Assembly (NCBI RefSeq): GCF_012934855.1
Contig: NZ_CP051481.1
Location: forward strand, 372,001-436,000
Reading direction: 5' to 3'
Length of the DNA: 64,000 nucleotides
DNA from: Mycoplasma phocoenae
GTDB taxonomy: Bacteria > Bacillota_I > Bacilli_A > Mycoplasmatales > Metamycoplasmataceae
Shown one piece after another: positions 11,757 through 23,913 of the stretch (within the stretch, counting starts at the first letter, position 1; the number at the start of each line of letters is the position of its first letter). Below the pieces are notes generated by a model. It saw only the letters and a program-made list of their open reading frames with translations. It had not been told where the DNA came from and made no database searches. A program made the position numbers and the translations under genes.

Positions 11757-12239
11757 TTAGTATTTGTTTTTTGCTCTTTGAAAGTTTATTTCGTTTTTTC
11801 TGTAAAAACTATCCAAAATTTCTTGTTCACTTATACCTGCTGTTACTCCTAATCCTAAGTAAAGTTCATATACGTATTTAAGCTGTTCTTTTGTTAAATT
11901 GTTGAATAATTTCGAAGCTTCCATATATACATGTGATAACTGAATAGTAAAATCAGTTGACAAAGTTATAGGTGAAATTTCAAAATCCACATTTTTTTTG
12001 TAACTCATAGAGCTTAAAAAATGAATACCATCAGCAAATTCCTCTAGTATTTTGACTCTATCTAAATTTTTGTTAACCTTTCAATATTTAAACGCTTGTA
12101 CTTCATTTGCGAACTCCCCTATTTCCACTAAAAGCGCTATAATTCTTTTTATTTCTAAATTTTGTTCATCAGGTGAAATATTCTCTGCGAATTTTTCATC
12201 TAATAATTCTTGTATGTTAAAAACTTTTTCTAAATTCAT
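11757..12239 (-). CDS. Dimeric all-alpha dUTP diphosphatase (dUTPase_2/MazG-like)
   Basis: 160 residues once TGA (complement of 12078-12080) is read as Trp; under the standard code only the last 83 residues show. The motif EIGEFANE...FKYWK...LEEFADGIHFLSS matches the metal-binding ExxE/ExxD pattern of the all-alpha NTP pyrophosphatases of the dimeric dUTPase type. The C-terminal LGLGVTAGISEQEI and SFYRKNEINFQRAKNKY also fit ('Y..KN..N..R'). It should hydrolyse dUTP to dUMP, preventing uracil incorporation and supplying dUMP for thymidylate. It stands alone on the minus strand between lon and the tRNAs. The -10 box is 9 nt before the ATG and there is no Shine-Dalgarno sequence, suggesting a leaderless mRNA. 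Confidence 0.88.
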
Positions 12240-12248
12240 ATTGTTATT

Positions 12249-12254
12249 ATTATA
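12249..12254 (-). promoter_or_regulatory. -10 box of the dUTPase gene (leaderless arrangement)
   Basis: TATAAT on the minus strand with only 9 nt to the ATG. The sequence TATAATAATAACAATATG is nearly identical to that before the Nudix-like gene at 37824. Confidence 0.6.
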
Positions 12255-12290
12255 ATTGCATATTTTTTATAGTTATGAATTTTTTTTATA

Positions 12291-12296
12291 TATAAT
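12291..12296 (+). promoter_or_regulatory. -10 box of tRNA-Leu(CAA)
   Basis: TATAAT 19 nt before the mature tRNA 5' end. Confidence 0.6.
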
Positions 12297-12315
12297 AATA
12301 AAGCCGATCAAATAT

Positions 12316-12399
12316 GCCCCTGTGGCGGAATGGTAGACGCAGTTGACTCAAAATCAACCGAAGAGATTCGTGCTGGTTCAAGTCCAGTCAGGGGCACCA
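12316..12399 (+). tRNA. tRNA-Leu (anticodon CAA)
   Basis: 84 nt with encoded CCA. The acceptor stem GCCCCTG/CAGGGGC pairs fully. The anticodon stem GTTGA/TCAAC encloses CTCAAAA, giving anticodon CAA. A long variable arm (class II) is present, as in leucine tRNAs. Confidence 0.96.
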
Positions 12400-12487
12400 T
12401 ATCAACCAAAAAAAGGTTGTCCAAAATAGCTAAAAAATCGGCTTAAAAAAATTTTTTTTAAAAAAATAAAAAATTTTTTTAATTATG

Positions 12488-12493
12488 TATAAT
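12488..12493 (+). promoter_or_regulatory. -10 box of the tRNA-Leu(UAA)/tRNA-Lys pair
   Basis: TATAAT 18 nt before the second leucine tRNA. The 112-nt gap from the first tRNA carries a CAACC/GGTTG hairpin and an A/T-rich run only. Confidence 0.6.
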
Positions 12494-12511
12494 ATTAAGG
12501 CATTGATAAAT

Positions 12512-12598
12512 GCCCGGATGGCGGAAATGGTAGACGCAAGGGACTTAAAATCCCTCGGTGGCAACACCGTGCTGGTTCAAGTCCAGTTCCGGGCACCA
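12512..12598 (+). tRNA. tRNA-Leu (anticodon UAA)
   Basis: 87 nt with encoded CCA. The acceptor stem GCCCGGA/TTCCGGGC region pairs, the anticodon loop CTTAAAA gives UAA, and the class II variable arm CGGTGGCAACACCG folds as a hairpin. UUA is the major leucine codon in this window. Confidence 0.96.
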
Positions 12599-12602
12599 TA
12601 AT

Positions 12603-12678
<76 letters not shown>

Positions 12679-12694
12679 TTTCATGTAAATGACC

Positions 12695-12717
12695 AAAAAC
12701 CGCATTGCGGTTTTTTT
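12695..12717 (+). terminator. Terminator of the tRNA cluster
   Basis: AAAAACCGC, loop ATT, GCGGTTTTTTT. A perfect 9-bp stem with a T tail, 16 nt after tRNA-Lys. Confidence 0.92.
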
Positions 12718-12822
12718 ATTTTTATTTGTAAAATTAGAATTTTCCTAAAATTGTTTTGAATTAGTTTTTAAGATAAGAAATGTACTTAAATATGAATGAT
12801 AATTTGATCAGGAGGACACGAC

Positions 12823-13461
12823 ATGAAAATTTATATGTACGGAAAAGTAGTTCATATCAATAAAAACTACATAATAATAGAACACAATGGAACAGGAGAA
12901 TTAATATACGTTAGTGATATAAATAAATATAAAAATGATGAAAACATAAAAGTATTTATTCACGAGTATGATAATGAGTACTTCAAAACGACATATGGCT
13001 TCAGTTCATTTAAAGAATTAATTGTATTTGAAGATTTAATTTCTATTCAAGGGATTGGACCAAAAACAGCTTTAAGTGTATTGAGTACCGGTTGACAATC
13101 GATTGTGAAATATGTTGCCGAAGCAGATATTGACAAATTAACCAAAATACCATATTTAAGCACAAGATGCGCTCGTCAATTAATTTTTGAATTTCAGCCA
13201 AAATATGAAAAATTTGTTCAAAAAATGAAAATCCAAACTACGAACGAGTCAGATTCTAATGAATATAGTGTTGCTGATAATGCAAAAAGCGAGTTAAATG
13301 AAAATCTTAAAAATCTTGAAAAAAGTTTAAAAATATTGGGTTTTAAACAAAAACAAATTAATCTTGCAGTCAATAAAATAGGTGACTTTAGTGATCTTGA
13401 AAAAGCGGTAGAACAAGCTATAAAATTAATTGCTGATGCCGGTAAAGATGCAACAATATAA
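12823..13461 (+). CDS. ruvA: Holliday junction branch-migration protein RuvA
   Basis: 212 residues, with TGA Trp at 13093-13095. The start has AGGAGG 8 nt upstream. The N-terminal OB-fold is followed by helix-hairpin-helix motifs: LISIQGIGPKTALSVLS and the second one at IDKLTKIPYLSTRCARQLIFEF. A flexible acidic linker leads to domain III, which binds RuvB (LKILGFKQKQINLAVNKI). RuvA tetramers hold the four-way junction open. It overlaps ruvB by 14 nt, so the two are translationally coupled. Confidence 0.95.
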
Positions 13462-14389
13462 AATAACTAATTTCAGTGAATTTATCGGGCAAGAGCATAT
13501 TAAAAAAACTATTCAAGTTATGATTAATGCCGCGCAAAAACAAAAAAGAATTATTGATCATATGTTGTTTTTCGGCCCACCCGGTCTCGGTAAAACATCA
13601 CTAGCTAATATTATTGCTAATGAAACAAAACGAAATATAATTTATGCACAAGGCCCATTATTAGAAAAGCGTTCGGATTTAATAACGCTTTTTTCTTCTA
13701 TTAATGAAAATGATATTATTTTTATCGATGAAATTCACAGTGTTAATAAAAATTTATTTGAATTATTGTATTCAGCAATGGAAGAACAAGCCATTGATAT
13801 CGTTTTAGGTGTTGAAGGCGATAAAAAAATAATGCGTTTAAAACTAAAGGCTTTTTCGCTCATCGCTGCAACTACAAAATTCGATGCTCTCAGTCAGCCC
13901 TTAAAGGATCGTTTTGGTTTTATTGGCAGATTAAAAATGTATTCAATCAGTGAAATTGAATCAATAATTAAAAATTCGGCTAATAAAAATATGATTTCTA
14001 TCTCTGATGAATCAATTGAAGAAATTGCTAAAAATTCACGTTTTACACCCAGAATTGCTAATAATTTACTGAAAAGAGTCAATGATTTTTCAATTTATAA
14101 AGAAAATGATTGCATCGATTTGGCCACAACTAAAGAAAGTTTAAAATATTTAGGTGTTTTCAAATATGGATTAAACGATTTACAAATTCAATACTTAAAA
14201 ATATTGATAAATATATTCGAACAAAAAGCAGCCTCTTTAGATGCAATTTCCAGTATTTTAAAAGAAAATAAAAATACGATTTTACAAGAGGTTGAACCCC
14301 ATTTATTATTAAATAAATTTATTGTAAAAACATCACGTGGAAGAATAATTACTCAAAAAGGTATTGAATATTTAATTCAGTATTCATAA
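13448..14389 (+). CDS. ruvB: Holliday junction helicase RuvB
   Basis: 313 residues from the ATG at 13448 (MQQYKITNFSEFIGQEHIKKT). An upstream in-frame start at 13430 would add six residues inside ruvA and is less likely. Walker A GPPGLGKTSLA lies near residues 42-52, Walker B IFIDEIHSVN follows, then the sensor region and the arginine-containing LKDRFGF. The C-terminal winged-helix domain shows the usual EPHLL...GRIIT segment. RuvB hexamers pump DNA through the RuvA-bound junction. No RuvC is visible here. Confidence 0.96.
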   Translation: MQQYKITNFSEFIGQEHIKKTIQVMINAAQKQKRIIDHMLFFGPPGLGKTSLANIIANETKRNIIYAQGPLLEKRSDLITLFSSINENDIIFIDEIHSVNKNLFELLYSAMEEQAIDIVLGVEGDKKIMRLKLKAFSLIAATTKFDALSQPLKDRFGFIGRLKMYSISEIESIIKNSANKNMISISDESIEEIAKNSRFTPRIANNLLKRVNDFSIYKENDCIDLATTKESLKYLGVFKYGLNDLQIQYLKILINIFEQKAASLDAISSILKENKNTILQEVEPHLLLNKFIVKTSRGRIITQKGIEYLIQYS

Positions 14390-14434
14390 TCATTTAATTA
14401 AATTTCATTAATATAAATATAAATATTTATATAT

Positions 14435-14443
14435 TGTTATAAT
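14435..14443 (+). promoter_or_regulatory. Extended -10 immediately before secDF (leaderless)
   Basis: TGT-TATAAT with 8 nt to the ATG at 14452 and no Shine-Dalgarno sequence, so transcription would begin at or within 1-2 nt of the start codon. Confidence 0.6.
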
Positions 14444-14451
14444 TTAAAAAT

Positions 14452-17010
14452 ATGAAAAATACAACAAATAATACTAACAAAGCTAAATTAAAATGAATAT
14501 TGACAATTTTTTCAACAATTGCTATTTTTGTGTTCTTGATAACCGGGATTTGTTTTGGGTTTTTAACAAAAAACAAAAACGCAGTGAACTCACAAGAAAG
14601 CAAAATTGTTTTAAAAATTAAAAATTCAAATAACCAAAATTTAGCAAACACAGACTCAGTTTCAAATAATCACGTTTTTGAATCAACACGTGAATATTTA
14701 ACTGTTCAAAAAATCAATACAGAAAGTCAAGTGGATTTATCTAATGATTCATTAGTAATCACAACTCCAAATGTTACTAGTGATAAAGATAACGATAGAT
14801 TAATTGACTCATTAACTACGAAACCATATTTAACATTCACAGACAAAAACGGTACACCATTGTTTTATAAAAATAATTTTGTGGCACCGAATACTAACAA
14901 GAGTGTTACATTAGAAAAATTCATAAAAGGAGATGCAAGAGATTTTTCTATATCGTTAAAAAACAAACCAGCTGAATGAAACACTGGAGCTTCAACTGGA
15001 ACAATCGCTCTAAATTTAACTGATCAAGGAAATCAATCATGATTAGATTTAAAAAATTATTTACCATTTTCTTATGGCGAAAAATTATATGTTTGATTAA
15101 ATTTACAAGAATTTATTAAAAGAGCCAAAACTGAATATCCAGATCAATGAAAACAATCAGGAGAAAATCCTGTAAATTTTGCTTTTATTGGAAATTCGAA
15201 CAAACCACAAGAATACACCGAACCCAGTTCGAACCCAAAAGAAAAACCAAACAAAATCACAAAACCACCAGTATTAAAAGAAGGTGATTTAAAATCTGGT
15301 AAATATTTAATTTTTGAAGCTAATAGTCCATTCTGATTAGATTCGCAACGTTTCGGCGAAAATAAAATATTTATTAAAAATCAAAACAATGTATTATCGG
15401 ACAAAGAATTAGCTGCAAAAATTAATTTTGCATATGATTCATTTGAATTAGAAAAAATCACGAGTTACTACACAAGTACTAAAAGTCTAAGTATTTATAA
15501 ATTAACGATTATCGCGACTATCATTTTAACTATTCTTTCAGTTATTTTAATGATTAAAAATAGATTGCTGGGATTGGTAACATCTGGTTTAATAGGACTG
15601 AACATATTAGTTATTACAGCTTTAATGATTTCATTTGGTGCTATTATAACTCCTTTATTTGTAACTTCTTTATTGCTTGTAACAATAATTTCATTCGCTT
15701 TAATCAATGCGACAATGCGTAAATTTAACAGAGAAGTTAAAAAAGGTATAACTGTTACCAAATCAATGAACAAAGCGCAGAAATTGAATTTTGTAAATTC
15801 GCTAGATATAACATTTATTTTATTCTCGCTAGGTTTATTAGTTCTTTATTTAGGATCATACTTTACAACATCAATTGCAGCGATTGTGATATTGGGTTCA
15901 TTATCTTCAACTCTGTTAATTAATTTAATAGCTAATGGTCTATTCAGTTTAATAAGTCAAATGGAATATTTCAACAAAAAACCATTTTTATTGGCATCTA
16001 CAATGAAAACAAAAGAACTATCCTTTACTGTTGTAAGTAAGCGTTGACATTCGATAGTTATTTTTGGATTTATAACAATCGCTATGCTAATTTCATTATT
16101 TATATATGGAATTGATTTTACGAGGTCATTAGGTCTTTCATCAGAATTATTCCAACACCAAGAATGATTTATAACAAGTCCCCAACTTTCAATGGATCAA
16201 GCAAAACAACTGCAACAAATATTAATAACGGATTATAAAAATATTGAAATCTTCAATACTTCAATTAATAACAACAGTGTACTATTGAGAATCATCGGGC
16301 AAGATATAACAAATAATGTATTGATGGATAAATTATCAAAAGTTGCCTTTATTAATGAATTAGAATTTACTCAACTATTAAAAAATTCAAACGGATTTTT
16401 AATTCAACTAGGTTGAAGCATATTGCCTATATTTGCGTTCAGTATCTTAGTATTCTTGTATTTAACATTCAGATACACATGAGTAAGTGGTGTGGTATTT
16501 GTTGTCAAAGCATTTTTAATAAATTTAATATTAACCGCATTGTTGATTGCATTCAAATTACCATTCAATTCAAATATTATTTCTGTATATTTCATTTCAT
16601 ATGCATTGATTATTACAAATCATTTATTATCAACGGGTGAAATTCATTCTCTAGTTCACAGTGACACAAAATTAAACAACTACATTTTTACCGATGACGA
16701 AATTCAAGGTATAAATGTTATATATTCAAGAAACCGTTTTAAAAATTTAGTATTTATTTGTTTATTTACATTATTAATGAGCATACCATTGTTAGCGTTT
16801 GCAAATACATTTGATATTAACACCGTATTGCAATTATTATTAACAGGAGCTTCGATATTACTATTTGATTCATTAATTGGTTCAAGATTATGAATTTGAT
16901 TATTCAAATTAAAAAACAAAAATAAACAAAAAAGAATTGAAACATATTACTGAAACTCTTCAAAATTAGAAGAACAAGAATTTTTATCAATTAATAATTT
17001 CAATAAATAA
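14452..17010 (+). CDS. secDF: Fused SecD-SecF protein translocase component
   Basis: 852 residues, with many TGA Trp codons, including 14494-14496 in the N-terminal region. An N-terminal membrane helix (about residues 15-37) is followed by a long extracellular P1-like domain, then six hydrophobic helices in the SecD half (about residues 345-520). A second set in the SecF half begins with WHSIVIFGFITIAMLI and contains its own external loop (SPQLSMDQAKQLQ...), closing with YRF-like IYSRNRFKNLVFICLF. It would help SecYEG pull exported proteins, including the lipoproteins here, out of the membrane. The primary sequence is quite diverged from canonical SecD and SecF. It lies upstream of hisS with a 9-nt gap. 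Confidence 0.82.
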
Positions 17011-17019
17011 GGAGTTAAT

Positions 17020-18279
17020 ATGTACCAAAAATTAAAAGGCACAAAAGACATATTCGGAAAAGAAGCAGATATTTACACCTTTATAACATCTACTTTTTTC
17101 GATATAGCTAAAAAATATAATTTTAAATACATCGAAACACCAATTATTGATAGTACTGAATTATTTATACGTTCAGCTGGTGAAACCAGTGATATAGCAA
17201 ATAAAGAAATGTATTCTTTTTTATCTAAAAGCAAAAAAAATATTTCATTAAGACCTGAAGGCACAGCTCCCGTTATTCGCGCATTTGTCGAAAACAATTT
17301 ACACAGAGAAGGATTTAATAAATTGTTTTACTATGGCAATATGTACAGATACGAAAGACCTCAAAAGGGACGTTATCGTGAATTTAGACAAGGTGGGATA
17401 GAGTGTTTTTCACCCGCTTCAAGTGATGTTGATTTTGAAGTTATCGAATTAGGATATAGATTTTTAAATAAATTACAAATCAATAATTTTATTTTAGAAA
17501 TCAATAACTTAGGTACTAAAGATACAAGAGAAAATTATTTAACCGATTTAAAAAAATATTTTGAACAACACAAAGAAAAGTTGACTGAGCAAAATTTAAT
17601 CAGATTAGAAAAGAATGTGTTGCGTATATTAGATGATAAAGAACAAGCAAATGAAGAATTTATATTAAACTGTCCAAAAATCACTGACTTTTTATCTGAT
17701 GAAGAATCTAATCAATACAAACAATTATTGAATAAGTTGGAAAAAAACAATATACCTTATAAGATTAATCCAATGCTTGTAAGAGGCTTAGACTATTACA
17801 ACAATATTGTTTTTGAATTTGTTTCCAATTCAAAAGCTCTTGGTGCTAAATCAACTATTTTAGCAGGAGGGAGATACGATGGAATGGTTCAACAATTTGG
17901 TGGTGAAGATGTTTCGTCAATTGGATTTGCATTCGGAGCTGAAAGATTAGTTGAAATCATAAATTGTGAAAACAATTATATTCCGAATAATGAATTGGAA
18001 ATATTAATTGCTTATCTGAACGACAATGAAAAAGACTCAGTTATCAAATTAGCTTCAGTACTGCGTGATCATTTTTCTGTCGAATTATTCTATGAGGAAT
18101 TAAATATTAAAAAATTATTTAAAAAAGCTAATAAATTAAATCCTCGCGTATTAATATTCAAAGAATTAGATTCAGAAAATACTGAATTTAAAATAAAATT
18201 TTTAAAACAAAATAAAGAAATAACGCTAAATGCACAAGATATCGATGAGTTTATCAGCGAAATTAAAAAGGAATTATAA
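17020..18279 (+). CDS. hisS: Histidyl-tRNA synthetase
   Basis: 419 residues, normal length for bacterial HisRS. The start MYQKLKGTKDIFGKE is the family's 'GT.D..p' opening. Class II motif 2 is RYERPQKGRYREFRQGG (about residues 108-124), the histidine-specific LVRGLDYYNNIVFEF follows, and motif 3 is SIGFAFGAERL. The C-terminal anticodon-binding domain ends the protein. Its ribosome site is TAAGGAG. The stop overlaps the aspS start by 1 nt. Confidence 0.97.
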   Translation: MYQKLKGTKDIFGKEADIYTFITSTFFDIAKKYNFKYIETPIIDSTELFIRSAGETSDIANKEMYSFLSKSKKNISLRPEGTAPVIRAFVENNLHREGFNKLFYYGNMYRYERPQKGRYREFRQGGIECFSPASSDVDFEVIELGYRFLNKLQINNFILEINNLGTKDTRENYLTDLKKYFEQHKEKLTEQNLIRLEKNVLRILDDKEQANEEFILNCPKITDFLSDEESNQYKQLLNKLEKNNIPYKINPMLVRGLDYYNNIVFEFVSNSKALGAKSTILAGGRYDGMVQQFGGEDVSSIGFAFGAERLVEIINCENNYIPNNELEILIAYLNDNEKDSVIKLASVLRDHFSVELFYEELNIKKLFKKANKLNPRVLIFKELDSENTEFKIKFLKQNKEITLNAQDIDEFISEIKKEL

Positions 18280-19961
18280 TGAAAAAATATTTTAATACAG
18301 ATATCACTATTGAACATGTGAATGAAGAAGTAACGTTGTATGGTTGAATTGCAAACAAAAGAAAATTTAAAAAACAACACTTTATAGACTTAAGAGACCG
18401 CAGCGGATTAATCCAAGTAATATTATTTGATGTTACTGATCCAAAATTAACAAAAGAATCTTCAATAAAAGTTACTGGTATTGTTAAAGAAAGATTAGAG
18501 TACAATACTGAATTAAAAACAGGTCAAATTGAAATCCACGTTACTGATTATGAGGTATTAAATTCAGCTTCTCAGTTACCTTTTGAAATCATGAAAGAAG
18601 ATTCAGCGAACGAAGATTTAAGATTGGAATATCGTTTTTTAGATTTAAGAAGCGAAAAAATGCAATATAACATCGCACTACGTCATAAAGTAAATATGGA
18701 AACAAGAAAATTTTTTGATAAAAACGGATTCTTAGAAATTGAAACACCAATTTTATGTAAATCAACTCCAGAAGGTGCAAGAGACTTTCTAGTACCAACA
18801 AGAAGAAACGGAAAGTTTTTCGCTTTACCTCAATCTCCGCAATTATACAAACAATTATTAATGGCTTCTGGATATGAGAAATATTTTCAAATAGCACGTG
18901 TATTCCGGGATGAAGATTTAAGAAAAGATCGTCAACCAGAATTTACTCAAATTGACTTTGAAATGTCTTTTGCTGATCGCGAAGATTTATTTGCATTAGT
19001 TGAAAACTATTATAAACATATTTGAAATTCTTTAGGTATGGAGTTGAAAACACCATTTCCACGTATGGGATTTTTTGAATCAATGGATAAATATGGGAAT
19101 GATAAACCTGATACAAGATTCGAAAATCTTTTAACAAATGTAAAAGTATTCGATCAATCAATTCATACACATAAATCAATTGCATTCGAAAACATCGAAT
19201 TAATCTCTAAAAAAGATATCTTATTTGAATTAGGTTTTAAAAACAATGCCGAAAATATGACAGTAGTTGAATTTGAAAACTCTAAAATGAAAAGCAAAGT
19301 ATTCAAAGGTATACAACTAACTGATGAGTACATTAATGAAATAATTGCCGCACAAAAATTGATTTCAGGTTCAATTATCATAAGTTTAGGCGAATATGAC
19401 AATGTTGTTAAATCACTTGGTGCTTTAAGAACCTTTATCGCAGAGGAATATGCATTAACAAATCCAAATCAATTTAACTTTGTATGAATAGTTGATTGAC
19501 CAATGTTTGAATACAATAAAGAAACAAACGAATATGAACCAGCACACCACGCATTCACAAGACCTGATTTAGAAACGTTAAAATACATAGAAACAAACGA
19601 ATATGATAAAGTAAGGGCTTGTTCATACGACATAGTCTTGAATGGTTTTGAACTGGGTTCAGGTTCAGTTAGAAATCATGACGCAGAAATGCAACAAAAA
19701 ATATTTGAATATTTAAAAATGTCACCTAAAGAATATAACGACAAATTCGGATTCTTTTTAAACGCATTTAAATATGGATTACCCCCTCATTTAGGTATGG
19801 CATTCGGATTAGAAAGAATTTTAATGATTATTTCTAACTCGAAATCAATAAGAGATGTAATTGCATTTCCTAAAAATGCAAAGGGATTGGATTTATTATC
19901 TAAATCACCATCAAACGTTACTGAATTCCAGTTGGATGAGTACGGATTGAAATTAAAATAA
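18279..19961 (+). CDS. aspS: Aspartyl-tRNA synthetase
   Basis: 560 residues, with TGA Trp codons at 18345-18347, 19023-19025 and others. N-terminal OB-fold anticodon domain ([18 protein letters not shown]). Class II motif 2 is [20 protein letters not shown], with the aspartate-binding [11 protein letters not shown] before it. A shortened GAD insertion domain lies in the middle, and motif 3 is [12 protein letters not shown]. Length is just below the usual 580-590. In the absence of a full gatCAB view, discriminating or non-discriminating behaviour cannot be decided here. Confidence 0.97.
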
Positions 19962-19977
19962 TTAACAAAGGAGAAAT

Positions 19978-20214
19978 ATGTTGACAACATTAATAGTAAT
20001 AATTGCAATAGTATCGATTTTCATAATTATACTTTCATTCCTAATGTCACCTGATTCAAACGGATTTAGTGGTGCATTAGTTGGAAGTGGAGATCTTGAC
20101 CTATTTAAAGTATCTAAAGAAAGAGGGTTTAAAAAGTTTTTAAAATGAGCAATGATGATTTCAGGATTTGCTTTATTATTTATCGCTATATTGTTAAGGG
20201 TATTACTTCCTTAA
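19978..20214 (+). CDS. secG: Preprotein translocase subunit SecG
   Basis: 78 residues with one TGA Trp. Two membrane helices (about residues 3-24 and 54-77) flank a glycine-rich loop SPDSNGFSGALVGSGDLDLFK, which matches the SecG 'G..g...Gs.dl' loop. Preceded by AAAGGAG. It sits directly before rnr, the common secG-rnr-smpB order of Firmicutes and mycoplasmas, which supports the call for such a short protein. Confidence 0.88.
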
Positions 20215-20215
20215 T

Positions 20216-22333
20216 ATGAATGCATTTGACCCAAAAAATATTGAAAAACAAACTTTAGAAATTCTTTCCAAATCGCAAAAACCATATAGTTTTATTGAAC
20301 TTGTAAAAAAAATAAATTTAAAACCTAAATTTAACAGTGATTATTCAACATTGTTATGAAAAATGGCGGATGAAAGAAAAATTGAAAAAACAAGAGAGGG
20401 TAATTATTTCGCGCTGAAAAAATTAACCAATGATAATTTCAAAATTTCGTTAACTGCTAAACGTTTAGGTTTTATTGATTTCGAGGAAAATAAAAGCGCT
20501 TTAGTGTTACCATTCGAATTAAAGGGCGTATTGGACGGCGATATTGTCAATGCTGACATTTGTTCATACATGCAAAACGGAGTTGAATTATACAGAGGTT
20601 ATGTAAACTTTGTTAAACAAAGAGGGAAAACCACTTTAATTGGACAATTTGTCAAGGGTTTCAAAAACAATTTAATGTACTTTGAAGCATCAGACGAAAA
20701 AGACAATACTAAATACACGTTTAATGAACCATTAAAATTTGAGTATAAGACTGATCACTTTGTTAAAGTATCAATAGATTCAGTAGATCTTGTTAAGGGA
20801 AGAATCCCAGTCTCTTTTATTGAATATATTGGTTCAGTTGAAGCAAAAGGCATAATTCAAAAGAAAATAATTGCACAAAACAATGTTAACGAAGATTTTG
20901 AACCAAACGTTTTAGAGACAGCTGATTTAATTCCCCAAGAGATTCGAAAAGAAGATTATAGAGACAGAAAAGACATAACTGAATTATTGACTGTAACTAT
21001 CGATGGTGAAGACACTAAAGATTTTGATGATGCGATATCATGTGAAAAATTAGATAATGGAACATACAAACTGTGAGTTCATATAGCTGACGTTAGTTAC
21101 TACGTTAAGGAAAATGATCCAATTGATAGTGAAGCATTAAGAAGAGGTACATCAATTTATTTACCTGATAAAGTAATTCCGATGTTACCATTTGCACTGT
21201 CTAATGGTATATGCTCATTAAACCCAGGTGTTGAAAGAGCTACGTTAACTCTTGAAATGATCATTGATCAAAATGGACACACAACACATTTTGATATATA
21301 TCCCGCTATTATCAAAAGCGATTATCGTTTAACATATAAACAAGTAAATAACTATTACGATGGAAATACAGAATTACAAGAAACAGTAAATAAACTTTTA
21401 AATGATGCTAAAGAATTATCTGAAATTATTCGTAAATACAAAAATGAGCAGGGATATGTTGATTTTGAAATTTCAGAACCTAAAATCATTTTAAAAGATG
21501 ATGAAGTTATAGATATCGAAATTAAAACACCGGGATTTTCTGAATCAATGATTGAAGATTTCATGGTTAGAGCCAATGAAACAGTTGCTACAATGATGTA
21601 TAAACGTAAAATTCCTTCAATATATCGTATACATGACATTCCGTCGGATGAAAAATTATTGAATCTTCAAACATTATTAAACTTCTTAAAAATAAACGTT
21701 AAAGTTCCAACATCAGGCAAACCCGCTGATTTTGCAAAAGCAATTCAAAAGATTAAAGAATTTCAAAACGATGATTTTATAAAAATTTTCTTATTAAGAA
21801 CTATGCAAAAAGCTAAATATTCTGAAGCTAATATCGGGCATTTTGGATTAGCTAGTGAGTGTTATTCGCACTTTACTAGTCCGATTCGTCGTTATCCAGA
21901 CTTGCTTTTACATAGGTTAATAAGGGATTATATCTTCAATAATCAATCATTAAATGATGAACAAAAAGATGAGTTAAATGAAAAGGTTAAACAAATTAGT
22001 ATTTCTACATCTGATACCGAAAATGTTGCACTAGTTGTTGAACGTGGCGTTACTGATGTTAGAAAAGCTGAATTTTTTCAGTCATTCATAAATAAAGAAT
22101 TTAAAGCCACATTAATCACTTGTGAAAAATTTGGAATATTTTTCGAATTAGATGAATACAAAACCTCTGTGTTAGTTAGATACGAAGAAATCGAAAATGA
22201 CAACGTTATACAATTGTCAACATATGAAGCTAAAGGTAAAACAAAACACTTTAAAGTGGGTGAAACATATAGAATATTAATTACTGAAACGGATGCAATC
22301 AAAGGAACTGTTTCAGCAAAAATATTGGAGTAG
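20216..22333 (+). CDS. rnr: Ribonuclease R
   Basis: 705 residues, with TGA Trp at 20357-20359 and 21074-21076. An N-terminal helix-turn-helix-like region and cold-shock domains are followed by the RNB catalytic domain: DGEDTKDFDDAISCE with the metal-binding aspartates (about residues 261-275) and the conserved HYCHFTSPIRRY-type motif, here ECYSHFTSPIRRYPDLLLHRL. A C-terminal S1 domain begins at FKATLITCEKFGIFFEL. It is a 3'-5' exonuclease that can unwind structured RNA. It works with SmpB/tmRNA in clearing stalled messages, and smpB follows 3 nt later. Confidence 0.96.
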
Positions 22334-22336
22334 TAA

Positions 22337-23906
<1,570 letters not shown>

Positions 23907-23913
<7 letters not shown>

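Noticed and set aside
12403-12419. CAACC/GGTTG hairpin after tRNA-Leu(CAA) as a terminator
   Set aside because: No T run follows the stem directly; it is listed only as part of the gap description.
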